A stretch of 40,752 nucleotides of DNA from Spirulina sp. CS-785/01. Its GTDB lineage: Bacteria > Cyanobacteriota > Cyanobacteriia > Cyanobacteriales > Spirulinaceae. Position 1 is the first letter of the stretch; every line of letters begins with the position of its first letter. Below the pieces are notes generated by a model that saw only the letters and a program-made list of their open reading frames with translations, did not search any database and was not told the DNA's origin. The DNA lies in contig NZ_JAQMSD010000331.1 of NCBI RefSeq assembly GCF_028330525.1, positions 1-40,752 on the forward strand, given 5' to 3'. The position numbers were made by a program, and so were the translations under genes. This document shows, in pieces, positions 1 through 7,665 of the stretch.

Positions 1-93
1 GTTTTTTGGACAGGCTCGTACTTTGTGGCTAGTTGCGGAGGGGTGACAATTGAGACATTAAAACAGTATGTCGAGAATCAAACTGCCCCCTGA
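1..93 (+). pseudogene. IS200/IS605 TnpA transposase, C-terminal remnant cut by the contig edge
   Basis: An open frame of 30 codons runs from base 1 to a TGA at 91-93 and ends ETLKQYVENQTAP. The pattern W-x-G-S-Y-F-V...T-x-E-T-L-K-Q-Y-V-E-N-Q is the C-terminal signature of Y1 (HUH single-strand) transposases of the IS200/IS605 family. In these enzymes the Tyr of the Y-(V/I)-E-x-Q motif is the DNA-attacking nucleophile, and it is present here. The N-terminal HUH half lies off the contig, so an intact gene may exist in the genome. A bulged hairpin follows directly (99-118), as expected for the right end of such an element. Contigs commonly break in multi-copy insertion sequences, which would explain the edge. 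Confidence 0.72.
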
Positions 94-98
94 TTCAT

Positions 99-118
99 CC
101 CATCGCCGGAGGCGAGGG
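99..118 (+). mobile_element. Bulged hairpin, probable right-end structure of the IS200/IS605 element
   Basis: Arms CCC-(A)-TCGCC and GGCGA-GGG close on a GGA loop, with one unpaired A (102) on the left arm. IS200/IS605 elements carry imperfect subterminal hairpins with an extrahelical base that TnpA recognises, and this one lies 6 bases after the tnpA stop. The cleavage site itself cannot be assigned from this fragment. Confidence 0.5.
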
Positions 119-144
119 TCTTCTCAGGGTTAAAGATAAAACCT

Positions 145-187
145 GCACTGTCCTACCAATAAGGTGGGACAGTGCTTTCTTTTTGCT
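145..187 (+). terminator. Rho-independent terminator
   Basis: A 13-bp stem (145-157 with 163-175, one T-G wobble) closes on an AATAA loop and is followed by TTTCTTTTT. It can end transcription from the transposase side. It also lies just beyond the stop of the convergent minus-strand gene at 204, so it may serve both directions, though the T-run is stronger on the plus side. Confidence 0.72.
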
Positions 188-203
188 CAATGGTGCAACC
201 AGT

Positions 204-1484
204 CTAGGCGCGATACCGGGGAAAGGTCGGTAAGTCTAACCCGGCCAGGGATTGACGCTTTTTGAGGGTTTTTTTCGGGGGTGGGGTGGTTTTCTCTACG
301 GGGGGGTTAGCCGTCGGTTTTACCGCCGGAGGGGAGGGGTTTAATTGTTTGCGGGGATGGGAAAAGGAGGGTAAGGAGACGTTTTTGTATTTCCCTGGGG
401 GGGCGGATTGACCCATGACGGGTTCAGGAGAGGGGGATGGCTCATCCTGTGGGGGGTCTGGGGTGTAGTCTGGAGCAGTATCGGGACTGTCTTGGGGATA
501 CTGCTCTGGCGGGGTCTCCAGACTGGAGGGTTGAGCATAGTCTGGGATGTTGTTTTGGGGGTTTTCCAGACTGGAGGGTTGAGAATAGTCTGGGGTGTCG
601 TCGGGGGTGGGTTGGGGAGACGGTGGGGGGGTTGTGGGCTGTTGTTCCATTAAGCGAGAGACCCAACTGGGGGGTTCTCCTAGTCCTGACTGTTGATTCC
701 GAAATTGTAAGGACCAGGGTTGAATGGGTTGTCGTTTGTCCCCTGGGTTGGGTTGTACGGGTTTGGCTTTGGGGGGTTCAGCTTTGGGAGGGGTTTGGGG
801 TTGCGGTTGTGGGGTGGGGGTTGCGTGAAGGCTGGAGGGGTCGCTTTTTAAGACTTCATCGGCGGGGGTTAAATAGCGATCCAGTACGGCTTTAAACTGT
901 TGGGTGTGGTGTTGTTGTCGGGTTAAGCGATCGCGCAATTCCTGAGAATTATCCGCCGCTTGAGACAACAGTTGCACCTGGTCTTGATACCGTTGATGGG
1001 CGAGGGCGCATTCTCGTTCCAGTTGCACAATCTGGGTTTGGGCGGTTTCTAACTGTTTGGTGAGGGTTTCGATCAACTGATGTTGACGTTGCGCCACCTG
1101 GTGAGAGGCTTCTAATTCTTGAAACAGTAAACCAATCTGGGCCTGTGCGTCTTGGAGTTCTTGGGACTCTCCGGACGCGACTCCCCCTTGGGTTTGAGTC
1201 CGTCTGCGTTGGGCGGCTTCTTCTTGTAACTTATTGAGAGCTTGTTCTAGGGTTGCCACTTTACGCAACAATTCCCGATTCCGTTGGCGGAGAGTCCGCG
1301 CCAACCCAAACCAGTCCGCCTCTTGAATAGAGGAAGTCCCAAAGAGTTCCTCCATCTGTTCCGGGGTTTCGGGGATGGGTTTCGCCCCTTCGGGATTGGG
1401 CGATGAAGAATAGTCCTCACTCGCAGAGGAAAACCAAGGATGTTCGGGCGGTTGGGGTTGGTTGGGGTTGTCTGCTTCGCTCAT
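204..1484 (-). CDS. Coiled-coil, proline-rich protein of unknown function
   Basis: 426 aa, no signal peptide or membrane segment seen. About residues 1-50 are acidic and Pro-rich. Residues about 50-205 (from EELFGTSSIQEADWFG onward) form a long heptad-like coiled coil rich in Q, E, R and L. The remainder is low-complexity Pro/Gln/Ser/Thr sequence ending in a basic tail (KKTLKKRQSLAGLDLPTFPRYRA). Two 16-residue repeats (PDYSQPSSLENPQ... and PDYAQPSSLETPP...) sit in the Pro-rich part. The ATG at 1482-1484 gives the longest frame; no clear Shine-Dalgarno precedes it. I do not recognise a family with a known job. The architecture would fit a scaffold or septum/cytoskeleton-type protein, but that is a guess. 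It is transcribed divergently from the PPTase gene. Confidence 0.75.
   Translation of the reverse strand: MSEADNPNQPQPPEHPWFSSASEDYSSSPNPEGAKPIPETPEQMEELFGTSSIQEADWFGLARTLRQRNRELLRKVATLEQALNKLQEEAAQRRRTQTQGGVASGESQELQDAQAQIGLLFQELEASHQVAQRQHQLIETLTKQLETAQTQIVQLERECALAHQRYQDQVQLLSQAADNSQELRDRLTRQQHHTQQFKAVLDRYLTPADEVLKSDPSSLHATPTPQPQPQTPPKAEPPKAKPVQPNPGDKRQPIQPWSLQFRNQQSGLGEPPSWVSRLMEQQPTTPPPSPQPTPDDTPDYSQPSSLENPQNNIPDYAQPSSLETPPEQYPQDSPDTAPDYTPDPPQDEPSPSPEPVMGQSAPPGKYKNVSLPSFSHPRKQLNPSPPAVKPTANPPVEKTTPPPKKTLKKRQSLAGLDLPTFPRYRA
518..594. repeat. Two 29-bp direct repeats within the Pro-rich coding region
   Basis: Segments 518-546 and 566-594 differ at one base and are 48 bp apart, encoding a 16-residue repeat in frame. 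A degenerate third unit lies nearby on the low-coordinate side. Repeat-number variation is likely but not testable here. Confidence 0.7.
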
Positions 1485-1646
1485 AGGTTAGGTTTACGCT
1501 TGGCGATAATGGATAAGGACACACGGGTGGGGTTCAAGGTTAGGCGAGGAAGTTGGAAGACTTTGACCGCCAACTATTGGGGTTTATTTTAACGTTAGAT
1601 TAGATTGGAGGAAACTCGATGAAGACGGGACATTATTTTAGCAGGT

Positions 1647-2390
1647 ATGGAATGGTTGCGGGTCAGTGAGTTAGAGGATTGGCGGTTGCCTCCGGATACG
1701 TTACATTTATGGCTGGTGGATCGTCGGGAATGGGAGACCGAGGAGGCTCGGTTTTGGGGGATTTTATCGGATTTGGAGAGGAGACGGGCGAATCGGTTTT
1801 TACAAAAGCGCGATCGCAGGGCCTTTATCCTCGGACGGGGATTACTCCGCCTTTTCCTCAGCCATTACCTCCACCACCCCCCCCAAACCCTCACCTTTAC
1901 CTACAGTGACCAAGGGAAACCCGCCCTAGTCTCCTCTCCCCTCCAGTTTAACCTGTCCCACTCCGGAGAGTTTGCCCTCTACGGATTCACCCGCCAAACC
2001 CCCCTAGGCGTTGATCTCGAAAAAATCCGCCCCCTCCCCCATCTCAAACTCGCCCAACGGTTTTTTCAACCCCAAGAATATCAAGCCTTATCCCGCTTAC
2101 CCCCCAGAGACCAAGAATTGGCATTTTTCCGCATCTGGACCCGCAAAGAAGCCTATCTCAAAGCCACGGGAGAAGGCATAGCCGCCTTAAACACCGTCCA
2201 AGTCTCCGTCACTCCGGAACATCCCCCCTCCCTCCTGCGCCTGGATGCCCAATCAACAGATACCTCGGCTTGGGTGTTGGGGGATTTACCCCCCCTATCC
2301 GGTTATGTCGGGGCTTTCGCGCTCATGGAGTCTCTGGCTTACTGGACCTTTACTCTTTCTCCAACAAAAAAAATTTGGGGTGGGGGGTGA
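1647..2390 (+). CDS. Sfp/HetI-type 4'-phosphopantetheinyl transferase
   Basis: 247 aa, typical length for the Sfp group. It transfers the phosphopantetheine arm of CoA to a serine of acyl- or peptidyl-carrier domains. Family motifs are visible: FNLSHSGEFAL (about 101-111), GVDLEK (121-126; metal-binding acidic residues) and WTRKEAYLKATGEG (164-177), all intact. Cyanobacteria often use one broad-specificity enzyme of this type (HetI in heterocyst formers) for fatty-acid, polyketide and peptide synthases. The carrier domain of the A-PCP-R enzyme at 14102-17158 is a plausible client, but the genes are 12 kb apart and linkage is an inference. The ATG at 1647 is used because an upstream ATG at 1619 is in another frame. 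The stop lies inside the left arm of a terminator-like hairpin. Confidence 0.9.
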   Translation: MEWLRVSELEDWRLPPDTLHLWLVDRREWETEEARFWGILSDLERRRANRFLQKRDRRAFILGRGLLRLFLSHYLHHPPQTLTFTYSDQGKPALVSSPLQFNLSHSGEFALYGFTRQTPLGVDLEKIRPLPHLKLAQRFFQPQEYQALSRLPPRDQELAFFRIWTRKEAYLKATGEGIAALNTVQVSVTPEHPPSLLRLDAQSTDTSAWVLGDLPPLSGYVGAFALMESLAYWTFTLSPTKKIWGGG

Positions 2391-2458
2391 CACCCCTCCC
2401 CCAATTTGTTATATTAAATCTAGTAGATGCACCCTGATGATTGGGGGGGTCACTTTTT
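2387..2458 (+). terminator. Terminator-like long hairpin after the PPTase gene
   Basis: The left arm (2387-2405, GTGACA then C-rich, ending CCCCCAAT) pairs imperfectly with ATTGGGGGGGTCAC (2440-2453), which is followed by TTTTT. The left arm overlaps the PPTase stop codon. Bulges and a 34-base loop make it weaker than a classic terminator. Confidence 0.45.
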
Positions 2459-2517
2459 AATAAAGGTGGCTCTCTTTTTTTTTGTCTATTTTTGAGATAT
2501 AGCGTTTTTCAGTTTAG

Positions 2518-2537
2518 GGTGCAGGACGGCTTGCACC
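2518..2537. repeat. Short palindrome of the GGTGCA/TGCACC REP type
   Basis: GGTGCA (2518-2523) pairs with TGCACC (2532-2537) across GGACGGCT. It resembles the REP-like palindromes seen around the transposase at 4311-4808. It sits about 80 bases upstream of ribBA. Confidence 0.4.
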
Positions 2538-2568
2538 ATCCCCTTCCCCGAACAACCGCCCAAACAAG

Positions 2569-2591
2569 TTACAATCAATAAAGAATTGTAA
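2569..2591. promoter_or_regulatory. Inverted repeat upstream of ribBA
   Basis: TTACAAT (2569-2575) and ATTGTAA (2585-2591) form a 7-bp inverted repeat with a 9-base gap, ending 23 bases before the start codon. It could be an operator or part of a promoter. There is no sign of the conserved boxes of an FMN riboswitch in this leader. Confidence 0.3.
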
Positions 2592-2614
2592 TGTAAGAAA
2601 ACGTAACAAAATCC

Positions 2615-4285
2615 GTGTTGGACTCGCCCCATTATCCCTGTCACTTTGATTCCATTGATGCCGCCCTAGCCGACTATAAAGCAGGCCGGCCCATCGTTGT
2701 CGTGGACGACGAACACCGGGAAAACGAAGGCGACTTAATTTGTGCTGCCCAGTTTGCCACCCCGGATATGATTAATTTTATGGCAGTGGAAGCAAGGGGG
2801 TTAATCTGTCTGGCCATGACAGGGGAACGTTTGGATCAACTGGATCTGCCCCTGATGGTGACAAAAAACACCGATCCCAACCAAACGGCCTTCACCGTCA
2901 GCATTGATGCGGCCCCTCGTTGGGGAGTCACCACAGGCATTTCCGCCGATGATCGGGCCAAAACCATTCAAGTGGCCATCAACCCCACCGCGACACCGGA
3001 AGATTTACGACGACCTGGGCATATTTTCCCCCTGCGGGCAAAAACAGGGGGAGTCCTCAAACGGGCAGGCCATACGGAAGCGGCCGTGGATTTATCCCGC
3101 TTATCGGGATTGTATCCTGCTGGGGTCATTTGCGAAATTCAAAACCCCGATGGGTCGATGGCCCGCTTGCCAGAATTGGATAAGTATGCCCAGAAACACG
3201 ATCTGAAACTGATTACCATTGCCGATTTAATCAGTTATCGCCTCGAACACGATCGCTTTGTCTATCGAGAAGCCGTGAGTCGCTTCCCCAGCCAGTTTGG
3301 GGAGTTTACCCTCTATGCCTATCGCAATGTCTTGGATAATTCCGAACATATTGCCATTGTCAAGGGGGATTTAAAGGAATTTCCAGATAATCCCGTCATG
3401 GTGCGGATGCACTCGGAATGTTTAACTGGGGATGCGTTGGGATCATTACGCTGTGACTGTCGGATGCAGTTACAGACAGCCTTAAAAATGATTGATAATC
3501 ATGGGTTAGGGGTTGTGGTGTATTTGCGTCAGGAAGGCCGGGGAATTGGTTTAGTCAATAAATTAAAAGCCTATTCCCTACAAGATATGGGGTTAGATAC
3601 CGTAGAAGCCAATGAACGGTTAGGGTTTCCGGCCGATTTACGGGAATATGGCATGGGGGCGCAAATGTTGAATGATTTAGGGGTGAATAAAATTCGCCTG
3701 ATCACCAATAATCCCCGCAAAATTGCAGGATTGAAGGGGTATGGGTTAGAAATTGCCGACCGTGTTCCCCTGTTAATTGAAGCTACCGATTATAATTCGG
3801 AATATTTAGCCACCAAAGCGGAAAAATTGGGTCATCTCCTGTTGCAAACTTATTTAATTACCGTTGGGGTGCAATGGGATGAGACGGTGCAAACGGTGAA
3901 ACAACGGTATGAGTTATTAGAACAGTTGCGGGAGTTGTCAGAGTCGGAGAATTTAGTGTTACAGGAAGAAGCGAGGCCAGTTGCGATCGCGCTTTTCAGC
4001 AAACCCAGTTTAGTCATTCATTTAGGTTTTGATCAAGCCAATTTAGCCAGTCCTGACTGGTACAAAGATCAAAATCATCCGTATAGTGAGGCCATTACGC
4101 GCATTCTGGACACCCTCACCACTTGGCCTCAAGTAAACCGTTTAGAGTTTCTCCTGTCCCAAGGTCATGATCCCATGACGACATTACGAGTGCATTTATC
4201 TCGAACCCATTATCCCTTAGATAAAAAACCATCTTCCGTTGCCTCTCATTGGGAAACCCAAACCATTTATAGTTTTGTCCGATAA
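2615..4285 (+). CDS. ribBA: Bifunctional DHBP synthase / GTP cyclohydrolase II (riboflavin synthesis)
   Basis: 556 aa. The N-terminal half (about 10-210) is 3,4-dihydroxy-2-butanone 4-phosphate synthase (RibB), with DDEHRENEGDL and RPGHIFPLRAKTGGV motifs. The second half (about 215-410) is GTP cyclohydrolase II (RibA), with Zn ligands C269, C280 and C282 and RQEGRGIGL for phosphate binding. Together they supply both precursors of lumazine synthase from ribulose 5-phosphate and GTP. About 145 further residues follow the RibA core; I recall long C-terminal extensions in cyanobacterial RibBA, but its role is not evident. The start is GTG at 2615 (or TTG at 2618), with no strong ribosome site. 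Both catalytic cores look intact. Confidence 0.95.
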   Translation: MLDSPHYPCHFDSIDAALADYKAGRPIVVVDDEHRENEGDLICAAQFATPDMINFMAVEARGLICLAMTGERLDQLDLPLMVTKNTDPNQTAFTVSIDAAPRWGVTTGISADDRAKTIQVAINPTATPEDLRRPGHIFPLRAKTGGVLKRAGHTEAAVDLSRLSGLYPAGVICEIQNPDGSMARLPELDKYAQKHDLKLITIADLISYRLEHDRFVYREAVSRFPSQFGEFTLYAYRNVLDNSEHIAIVKGDLKEFPDNPVMVRMHSECLTGDALGSLRCDCRMQLQTALKMIDNHGLGVVVYLRQEGRGIGLVNKLKAYSLQDMGLDTVEANERLGFPADLREYGMGAQMLNDLGVNKIRLITNNPRKIAGLKGYGLEIADRVPLLIEATDYNSEYLATKAEKLGHLLLQTYLITVGVQWDETVQTVKQRYELLEQLRELSESENLVLQEEARPVAIALFSKPSLVIHLGFDQANLASPDWYKDQNHPYSEAITRILDTLTTWPQVNRLEFLLSQGHDPMTTLRVHLSRTHYPLDKKPSSVASHWETQTIYSFVR

Positions 4286-4304
4286 CAACCCCAATCCCCC
4301 GTAG

Positions 4305-4330
4305 GGTGCGTTAACGAAGTGTAACGCACC
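4305..4330. repeat. REP-type palindrome spanning the transposase stop codon
   Basis: GGTGCGTTA (4305-4313) and TAACGCACC (4322-4330) form a perfect 9-bp stem with an 8-base loop. The TAA stop of the minus-strand RAYT gene is 4311-4313, inside the left arm, so the last RAYT codons are encoded by the palindrome. The flanking GTAGGG matches other palindromes of this type in the window. Confidence 0.75.
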
Positions 4331-4808
4331 AATCAATAAGATAAATCCTAGAATATGGCCAATCTTGAGGATGTTTACATAATCCATGGCGAACTGGATT
4401 ATCATGAATATAATCACAATGCAAGGCATAATCTCGCTCATTCCGGATTAAATGTTCCCAAAAACGACGTTGCCAGAGATTCTTTTCGTTTCGCTTTTTT
4501 CGGGATTGAGATATTTCTCGATTAATGCCTAATTCTTGTCCATAATGTTTGGTGACATAGGTTTTAATTAATCGCAATCTCACGGAGAAGTCAAAATCAT
4601 TTGGGGGTAAAGTCCACAAACAATGGAAATGATCGGGTAATAAAATAAACGCATCTATCGAAAATGGATATTTTTCTCTGACTTTTTCAATTGCCTCTCG
4701 GAGTGCTTTTCTGCCCATGGGCCAACAAAGCCAAGAGATTCTTTGATACGTGACTTGGGTGATAAAGTAGGTTGCTCCCGCAAGATAAGGTCTTCTATAA
4801 TTCGGCAT
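4311..4808 (-). CDS. REP-associated tyrosine transposase (RAYT, Y1/HUH family)
   Basis: 165 aa. It starts MPNYRRPYLAGATYFIT, typical of RAYT proteins. The HUH metal-binding motif appears as DHFHCLW (about 59-65). The C-terminal catalytic Tyr lies in CDYIHDNPVRHGL, followed by the family's WPYSR motif. RAYTs are single-copy, domesticated relatives of IS200 TnpA that act on repetitive extragenic palindromes (REPs). Here a REP-like palindrome overlaps the stop codon, and a degenerate GGTGCGTTACGC half-palindrome lies about 50 bases upstream of the start, so the gene is flanked as expected. All key residues are present and the frame is unbroken, so it may be active. Confidence 0.9.
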   Translation of the reverse strand: MPNYRRPYLAGATYFITQVTYQRISWLCWPMGRKALREAIEKVREKYPFSIDAFILLPDHFHCLWTLPPNDFDFSVRLRLIKTYVTKHYGQELGINREISQSRKKRNEKNLWQRRFWEHLIRNERDYALHCDYIHDNPVRHGLCKHPQDWPYSRIYLIDWCVTLR

Positions 4809-4862
4809 TGAGCTTTTATGCGGTTGGAAATGCTGTAATATAGCATTGTTTGGGTGGGTTGG

Positions 4863-4889
4863 GGTGCGTTACGCTGTCGCGCTTCACGG
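4863..4889. repeat. Degenerate half REP upstream of the RAYT gene
   Basis: The stretch beginning GGTGCGTTACGCTGTCGCGC has the left arm of the GGTGCGTTA palindrome but no matching right arm. It is read as a decayed second REP of the RAYT locus. Confidence 0.35.
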
Positions 4890-4931
4890 CCTACGACCTA
4901 CGACCAATCATTCCTACTGTATGCCAAAACT

Positions 4932-7364
4932 ATGAAAACTAACGCCTTTTCTCTTTTGTTGTCTTTGGTGGTTTTGGGAAGTTCGGCTTTGCCGGGAGTT
5001 ACCCAAGGTGCAGAGATTCGCCGCAGTTATGAGCAGGTGCTTGAGGGTTTTCCTACAATGCTTGAACAAGCGGAGGAAAGTGGGAATCGTAAGGCGGTGT
5101 CTCAAGCTCTTTATTCGGCAGCGATCGCATATCAGTATTTTGGAGAATTTGAAAAGGCTCTCCCTCTCTATGAGGAGGCGTTGCAGATAGCGAGGGAGGT
5201 GAATGATCTGGCTTGGGAACGCAGTATTTTACATAGTTTCAGCAGTTTAAAATCGAAGTTAGGCGATCTGCATGGGATTAATTTTCTGGAGGAACAATTA
5301 GCCCAAGCTCGTACTCCAGAACGGCGTAAAATGTTGCTTCATGTGCTGGGGTATTCTTACACGACGGACTTAAATTCTGTGCGAGCGTTGGAGGTTTGGC
5401 AAGAGTATTTAACGCTGGTTGATCCCCGTGAAGCTCCCCAAGACTATCTGGCGGCGGTTTATTCTCTGGCTTCGGTGTATCAAATTAATCGACAGTTTGG
5501 CAAGGGGATTGCGGTGATAGAGGAGGCGATTCCGGTTATTCAAAATAGTGAGATTCGTGAGCAAGTTTCTGGTCTCCATCTGATGTTAGGGATTATCCGC
5601 TATCAACGCCGCCAACCGGAGGCGGCTTTGGTTGATCTGCAAAATGCGGTTGCTCTGGCTTCGGATAATTACCAAAAAGTGGCTTATTTGGAGGCGGTGG
5701 CGGAATTCTATAATGCTGAACAGGAGTATGAAAAAGCTCTTGCGGTGCAGCAGCAACGGTGGGAATTGGTTCAGGAGTTTGAGGCGTTGAATCAAGGGAT
5801 GGTTTTGGATGACTTGAGTGCGTCCTATTTTGGGTTGGGGGATTTGGCGCAAGCCTTGGAGTGGCAAAAACAAGCCTTGGCGAAGTATAAGGCGGAGAAT
5901 CATTCTCTTGCGGTGGCTTCGGAGAGGGTGGGGTATCTGTTGTGGCGTATGGGCCGGGCAAAGCAGGCTGAACCTTATCTGAGAGAAGCGATTGAGGCGT
6001 ATGAGCAAGACCGACAAGCGAGTTTACAGAATACTAATATTTTACCGATGAGCCGCGATCGCCTCAATCAAATTCAATTTGAAAGTTCGGTTGATGCCTA
6101 TCGACTCTTGCAACGAGTTTTGATTGAGCAAAATCGGTTTCAGGATGCGCTAGAAGTCTCTGAACAAGGACGAACGAAGGCTTTAACGGAGTTGATGGTG
6201 TCTCGCTTTGCGTTAAACCCAGAGGAGGTTCAAGCAACGGCGTTAAGTTGGTCGGAAATGCAGCAAATTGCTCAACGGGAGAAAACGACGTTGGTGCAAT
6301 ATACGATTGTGTATGAGTATGGTCGTCTCTACCGTTATAACTTTTTTCCTAAGCCGCCTCCGCCTTCCCAAGAGCTTTTAATTTGGGTGGTTCACCCGGA
6401 TGGGACGATGGATTTTCGCCAAGTGACGGTGGAGCAACCGATTGAGGAGTTGGTGAAAGAGGCCCGTCAGGGGATTTATTTGGCGAGTCGTCGTCCTAAT
6501 GCAGAGGTTGCTCCGCTTCAAGCGTTACACGGGGTTCTCATTGAACCGATCGCAGATTTATTACCTACTGATCCCAATGCAACGGTGACTTTTATTCCCC
6601 AAGATATGCTGTTTCTTGTTCCTTTTCCGGCTTTACTGGATGCTCAGGGAACGGCTTTTATTGAACAGCATACGCCGATTACTGTTCCGTCGATACAAGT
6701 TCTCGGTTTAGCACGACAGGTGCGCGAGATGCTGACTCCCCAGGAGGAGATGTTGATTGTGGGGAATCCAACGATGCCGACGGTTTCGTTGATTCCTGGA
6801 CAACCTCCGGAGCAGTTGGAAACGCTATCGGGGGCGGAAAAAGAGGCAAATGCGATCGCGCAACTCCTCAACACCCAACCCCTTTTAGGTTCAGATGCGA
6901 CGAAACCCCAAGTGAAGCAACGGATGGAGGAGGCCAAGTATATTCATTTTGCCACCCACGGGTTACTGGATGAGTTTTCGGGGTATTTAAGTGCTTTGGC
7001 TTTTGCTCCGACTGCAAATGATAATGGTTTGTTGTCCACTAGAGAGGTGTTTCAGTTGGACTTAAATGCTGAGTTAGCGGTATTGAGTGCCTGTGATACG
7101 GGACGGGGATCAAAGACGTTATTTGGGGATGGGGTTGTGGGGTTTTCTCGCTCTTTTATTGGGGCCGGTGTTCCTAGTTTGGTGGTTTCGTTATGGGCGA
7201 TTCCCGATCAACCAACGGCAACGTTAATGGTGGAATTTTATCAGAATTTAGAGCAAGGCCAGAATAAGGCGCAGGCTTTACGAGAAGCGATGTTAACCAC
7301 GCGCCAACAATATCCTAGTCCGAGGGATTGGGCTGCATTTACATTAATGGGAGTGGCGGAGTAA
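4932..7364 (+). CDS. Secreted TPR-CHAT domain protein
   Basis: 810 aa from the ATG at 4932. The frame stays open 26 codons further upstream, but only the later ATG places a signal peptide (MKTNAFSLLLSLVVLGSSAL...) at the N-terminus. Residues about 30-390 are helical tetratricopeptide repeats (e.g. YQYFGEFEKALPLYEEAL). The C-terminal third is a CHAT domain, a caspase-like fold, with the catalytic pair H676 (FATHG) and C721 (LSACDTG) in place. CHAT proteins in cyanobacteria are numerous; some bacterial ones are proteases that cut a partner. Here the predicted location is periplasmic or extracellular. No obvious substrate is encoded next to it: the upstream gene is a divergent RAYT and the downstream gene converges with 1 bp between the stops. 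Confidence 0.88.
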   Translation: MKTNAFSLLLSLVVLGSSALPGVTQGAEIRRSYEQVLEGFPTMLEQAEESGNRKAVSQALYSAAIAYQYFGEFEKALPLYEEALQIAREVNDLAWERSILHSFSSLKSKLGDLHGINFLEEQLAQARTPERRKMLLHVLGYSYTTDLNSVRALEVWQEYLTLVDPREAPQDYLAAVYSLASVYQINRQFGKGIAVIEEAIPVIQNSEIREQVSGLHLMLGIIRYQRRQPEAALVDLQNAVALASDNYQKVAYLEAVAEFYNAEQEYEKALAVQQQRWELVQEFEALNQGMVLDDLSASYFGLGDLAQALEWQKQALAKYKAENHSLAVASERVGYLLWRMGRAKQAEPYLREAIEAYEQDRQASLQNTNILPMSRDRLNQIQFESSVDAYRLLQRVLIEQNRFQDALEVSEQGRTKALTELMVSRFALNPEEVQATALSWSEMQQIAQREKTTLVQYTIVYEYGRLYRYNFFPKPPPPSQELLIWVVHPDGTMDFRQVTVEQPIEELVKEARQGIYLASRRPNAEVAPLQALHGVLIEPIADLLPTDPNATVTFIPQDMLFLVPFPALLDAQGTAFIEQHTPITVPSIQVLGLARQVREMLTPQEEMLIVGNPTMPTVSLIPGQPPEQLETLSGAEKEANAIAQLLNTQPLLGSDATKPQVKQRMEEAKYIHFATHGLLDEFSGYLSALAFAPTANDNGLLSTREVFQLDLNAELAVLSACDTGRGSKTLFGDGVVGFSRSFIGAGVPSLVVSLWAIPDQPTATLMVEFYQNLEQGQNKAQALREAMLTTRQQYPSPRDWAAFTLMGVAE

Positions 7365-7365
7365 G

Positions 7366-7665
7366 TCATTTCGTTGAATTTTTTAAAGCAATTTCATAGG
7401 CTTGTTTCAAAATAGAAAAACTTCTAGAATTTCCTCCTGTATCTGGATAAAACTGTTTGGCTTCTTTGCGATAAGCCTGTTTTACTGTATCAAGGTAAAA
7501 TTCAACAAAATAAACTTTCTGCCACGCTGTTATGCGTTGTACACATCTTCGCTGACTTTGAGTATAAGCATTTTGGAAGTCAAGATAAATGAGAGCAGAA
7601 GCACTGTCGAATTGTGCTTTAGTCACTCTAAATAACTTTATAAACGATCGCACCGTCCGAATCAC
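7366..7665 (-). CDS. Small J-domain-like protein with YPD in place of HPD
   Basis: 99 aa from ATG 7665, which overlaps the upstream gene by 38 bases. A GTG at 7626, one base past that gene's stop, would give 86 aa and tighter coupling. The C-terminal half reads VKQAYRKEAKQFYPDTGGNS then SFSILKQAYEIAL. This matches helix II, the loop and helix III of DnaJ J-domains, including the PDTGG form. The loop His needed to stimulate Hsp70 ATPase is Tyr here, as in J-like proteins. The N-terminal part has no recognisable match. It is probably co-transcribed with the membrane/winged-helix gene before it, suggesting a linked role, unknown. Confidence 0.65.
   Translation of the reverse strand: MIRTVRSFIKLFRVTKAQFDSASALIYLDFQNAYTQSQRRCVQRITAWQKVYFVEFYLDTVKQAYRKEAKQFYPDTGGNSRSFSILKQAYEIALKNSTK

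Noticed and set aside
437-895. A 152-codon plus-strand frame opposite the Pro-rich gene
   Set aside because: G/W/V-rich composition is what the complement of Pro/Gln-rich codons yields; not a gene.
2391-2614. FMN riboswitch upstream of ribBA
   Set aside because: None of the conserved RFN boxes was found in the leader.
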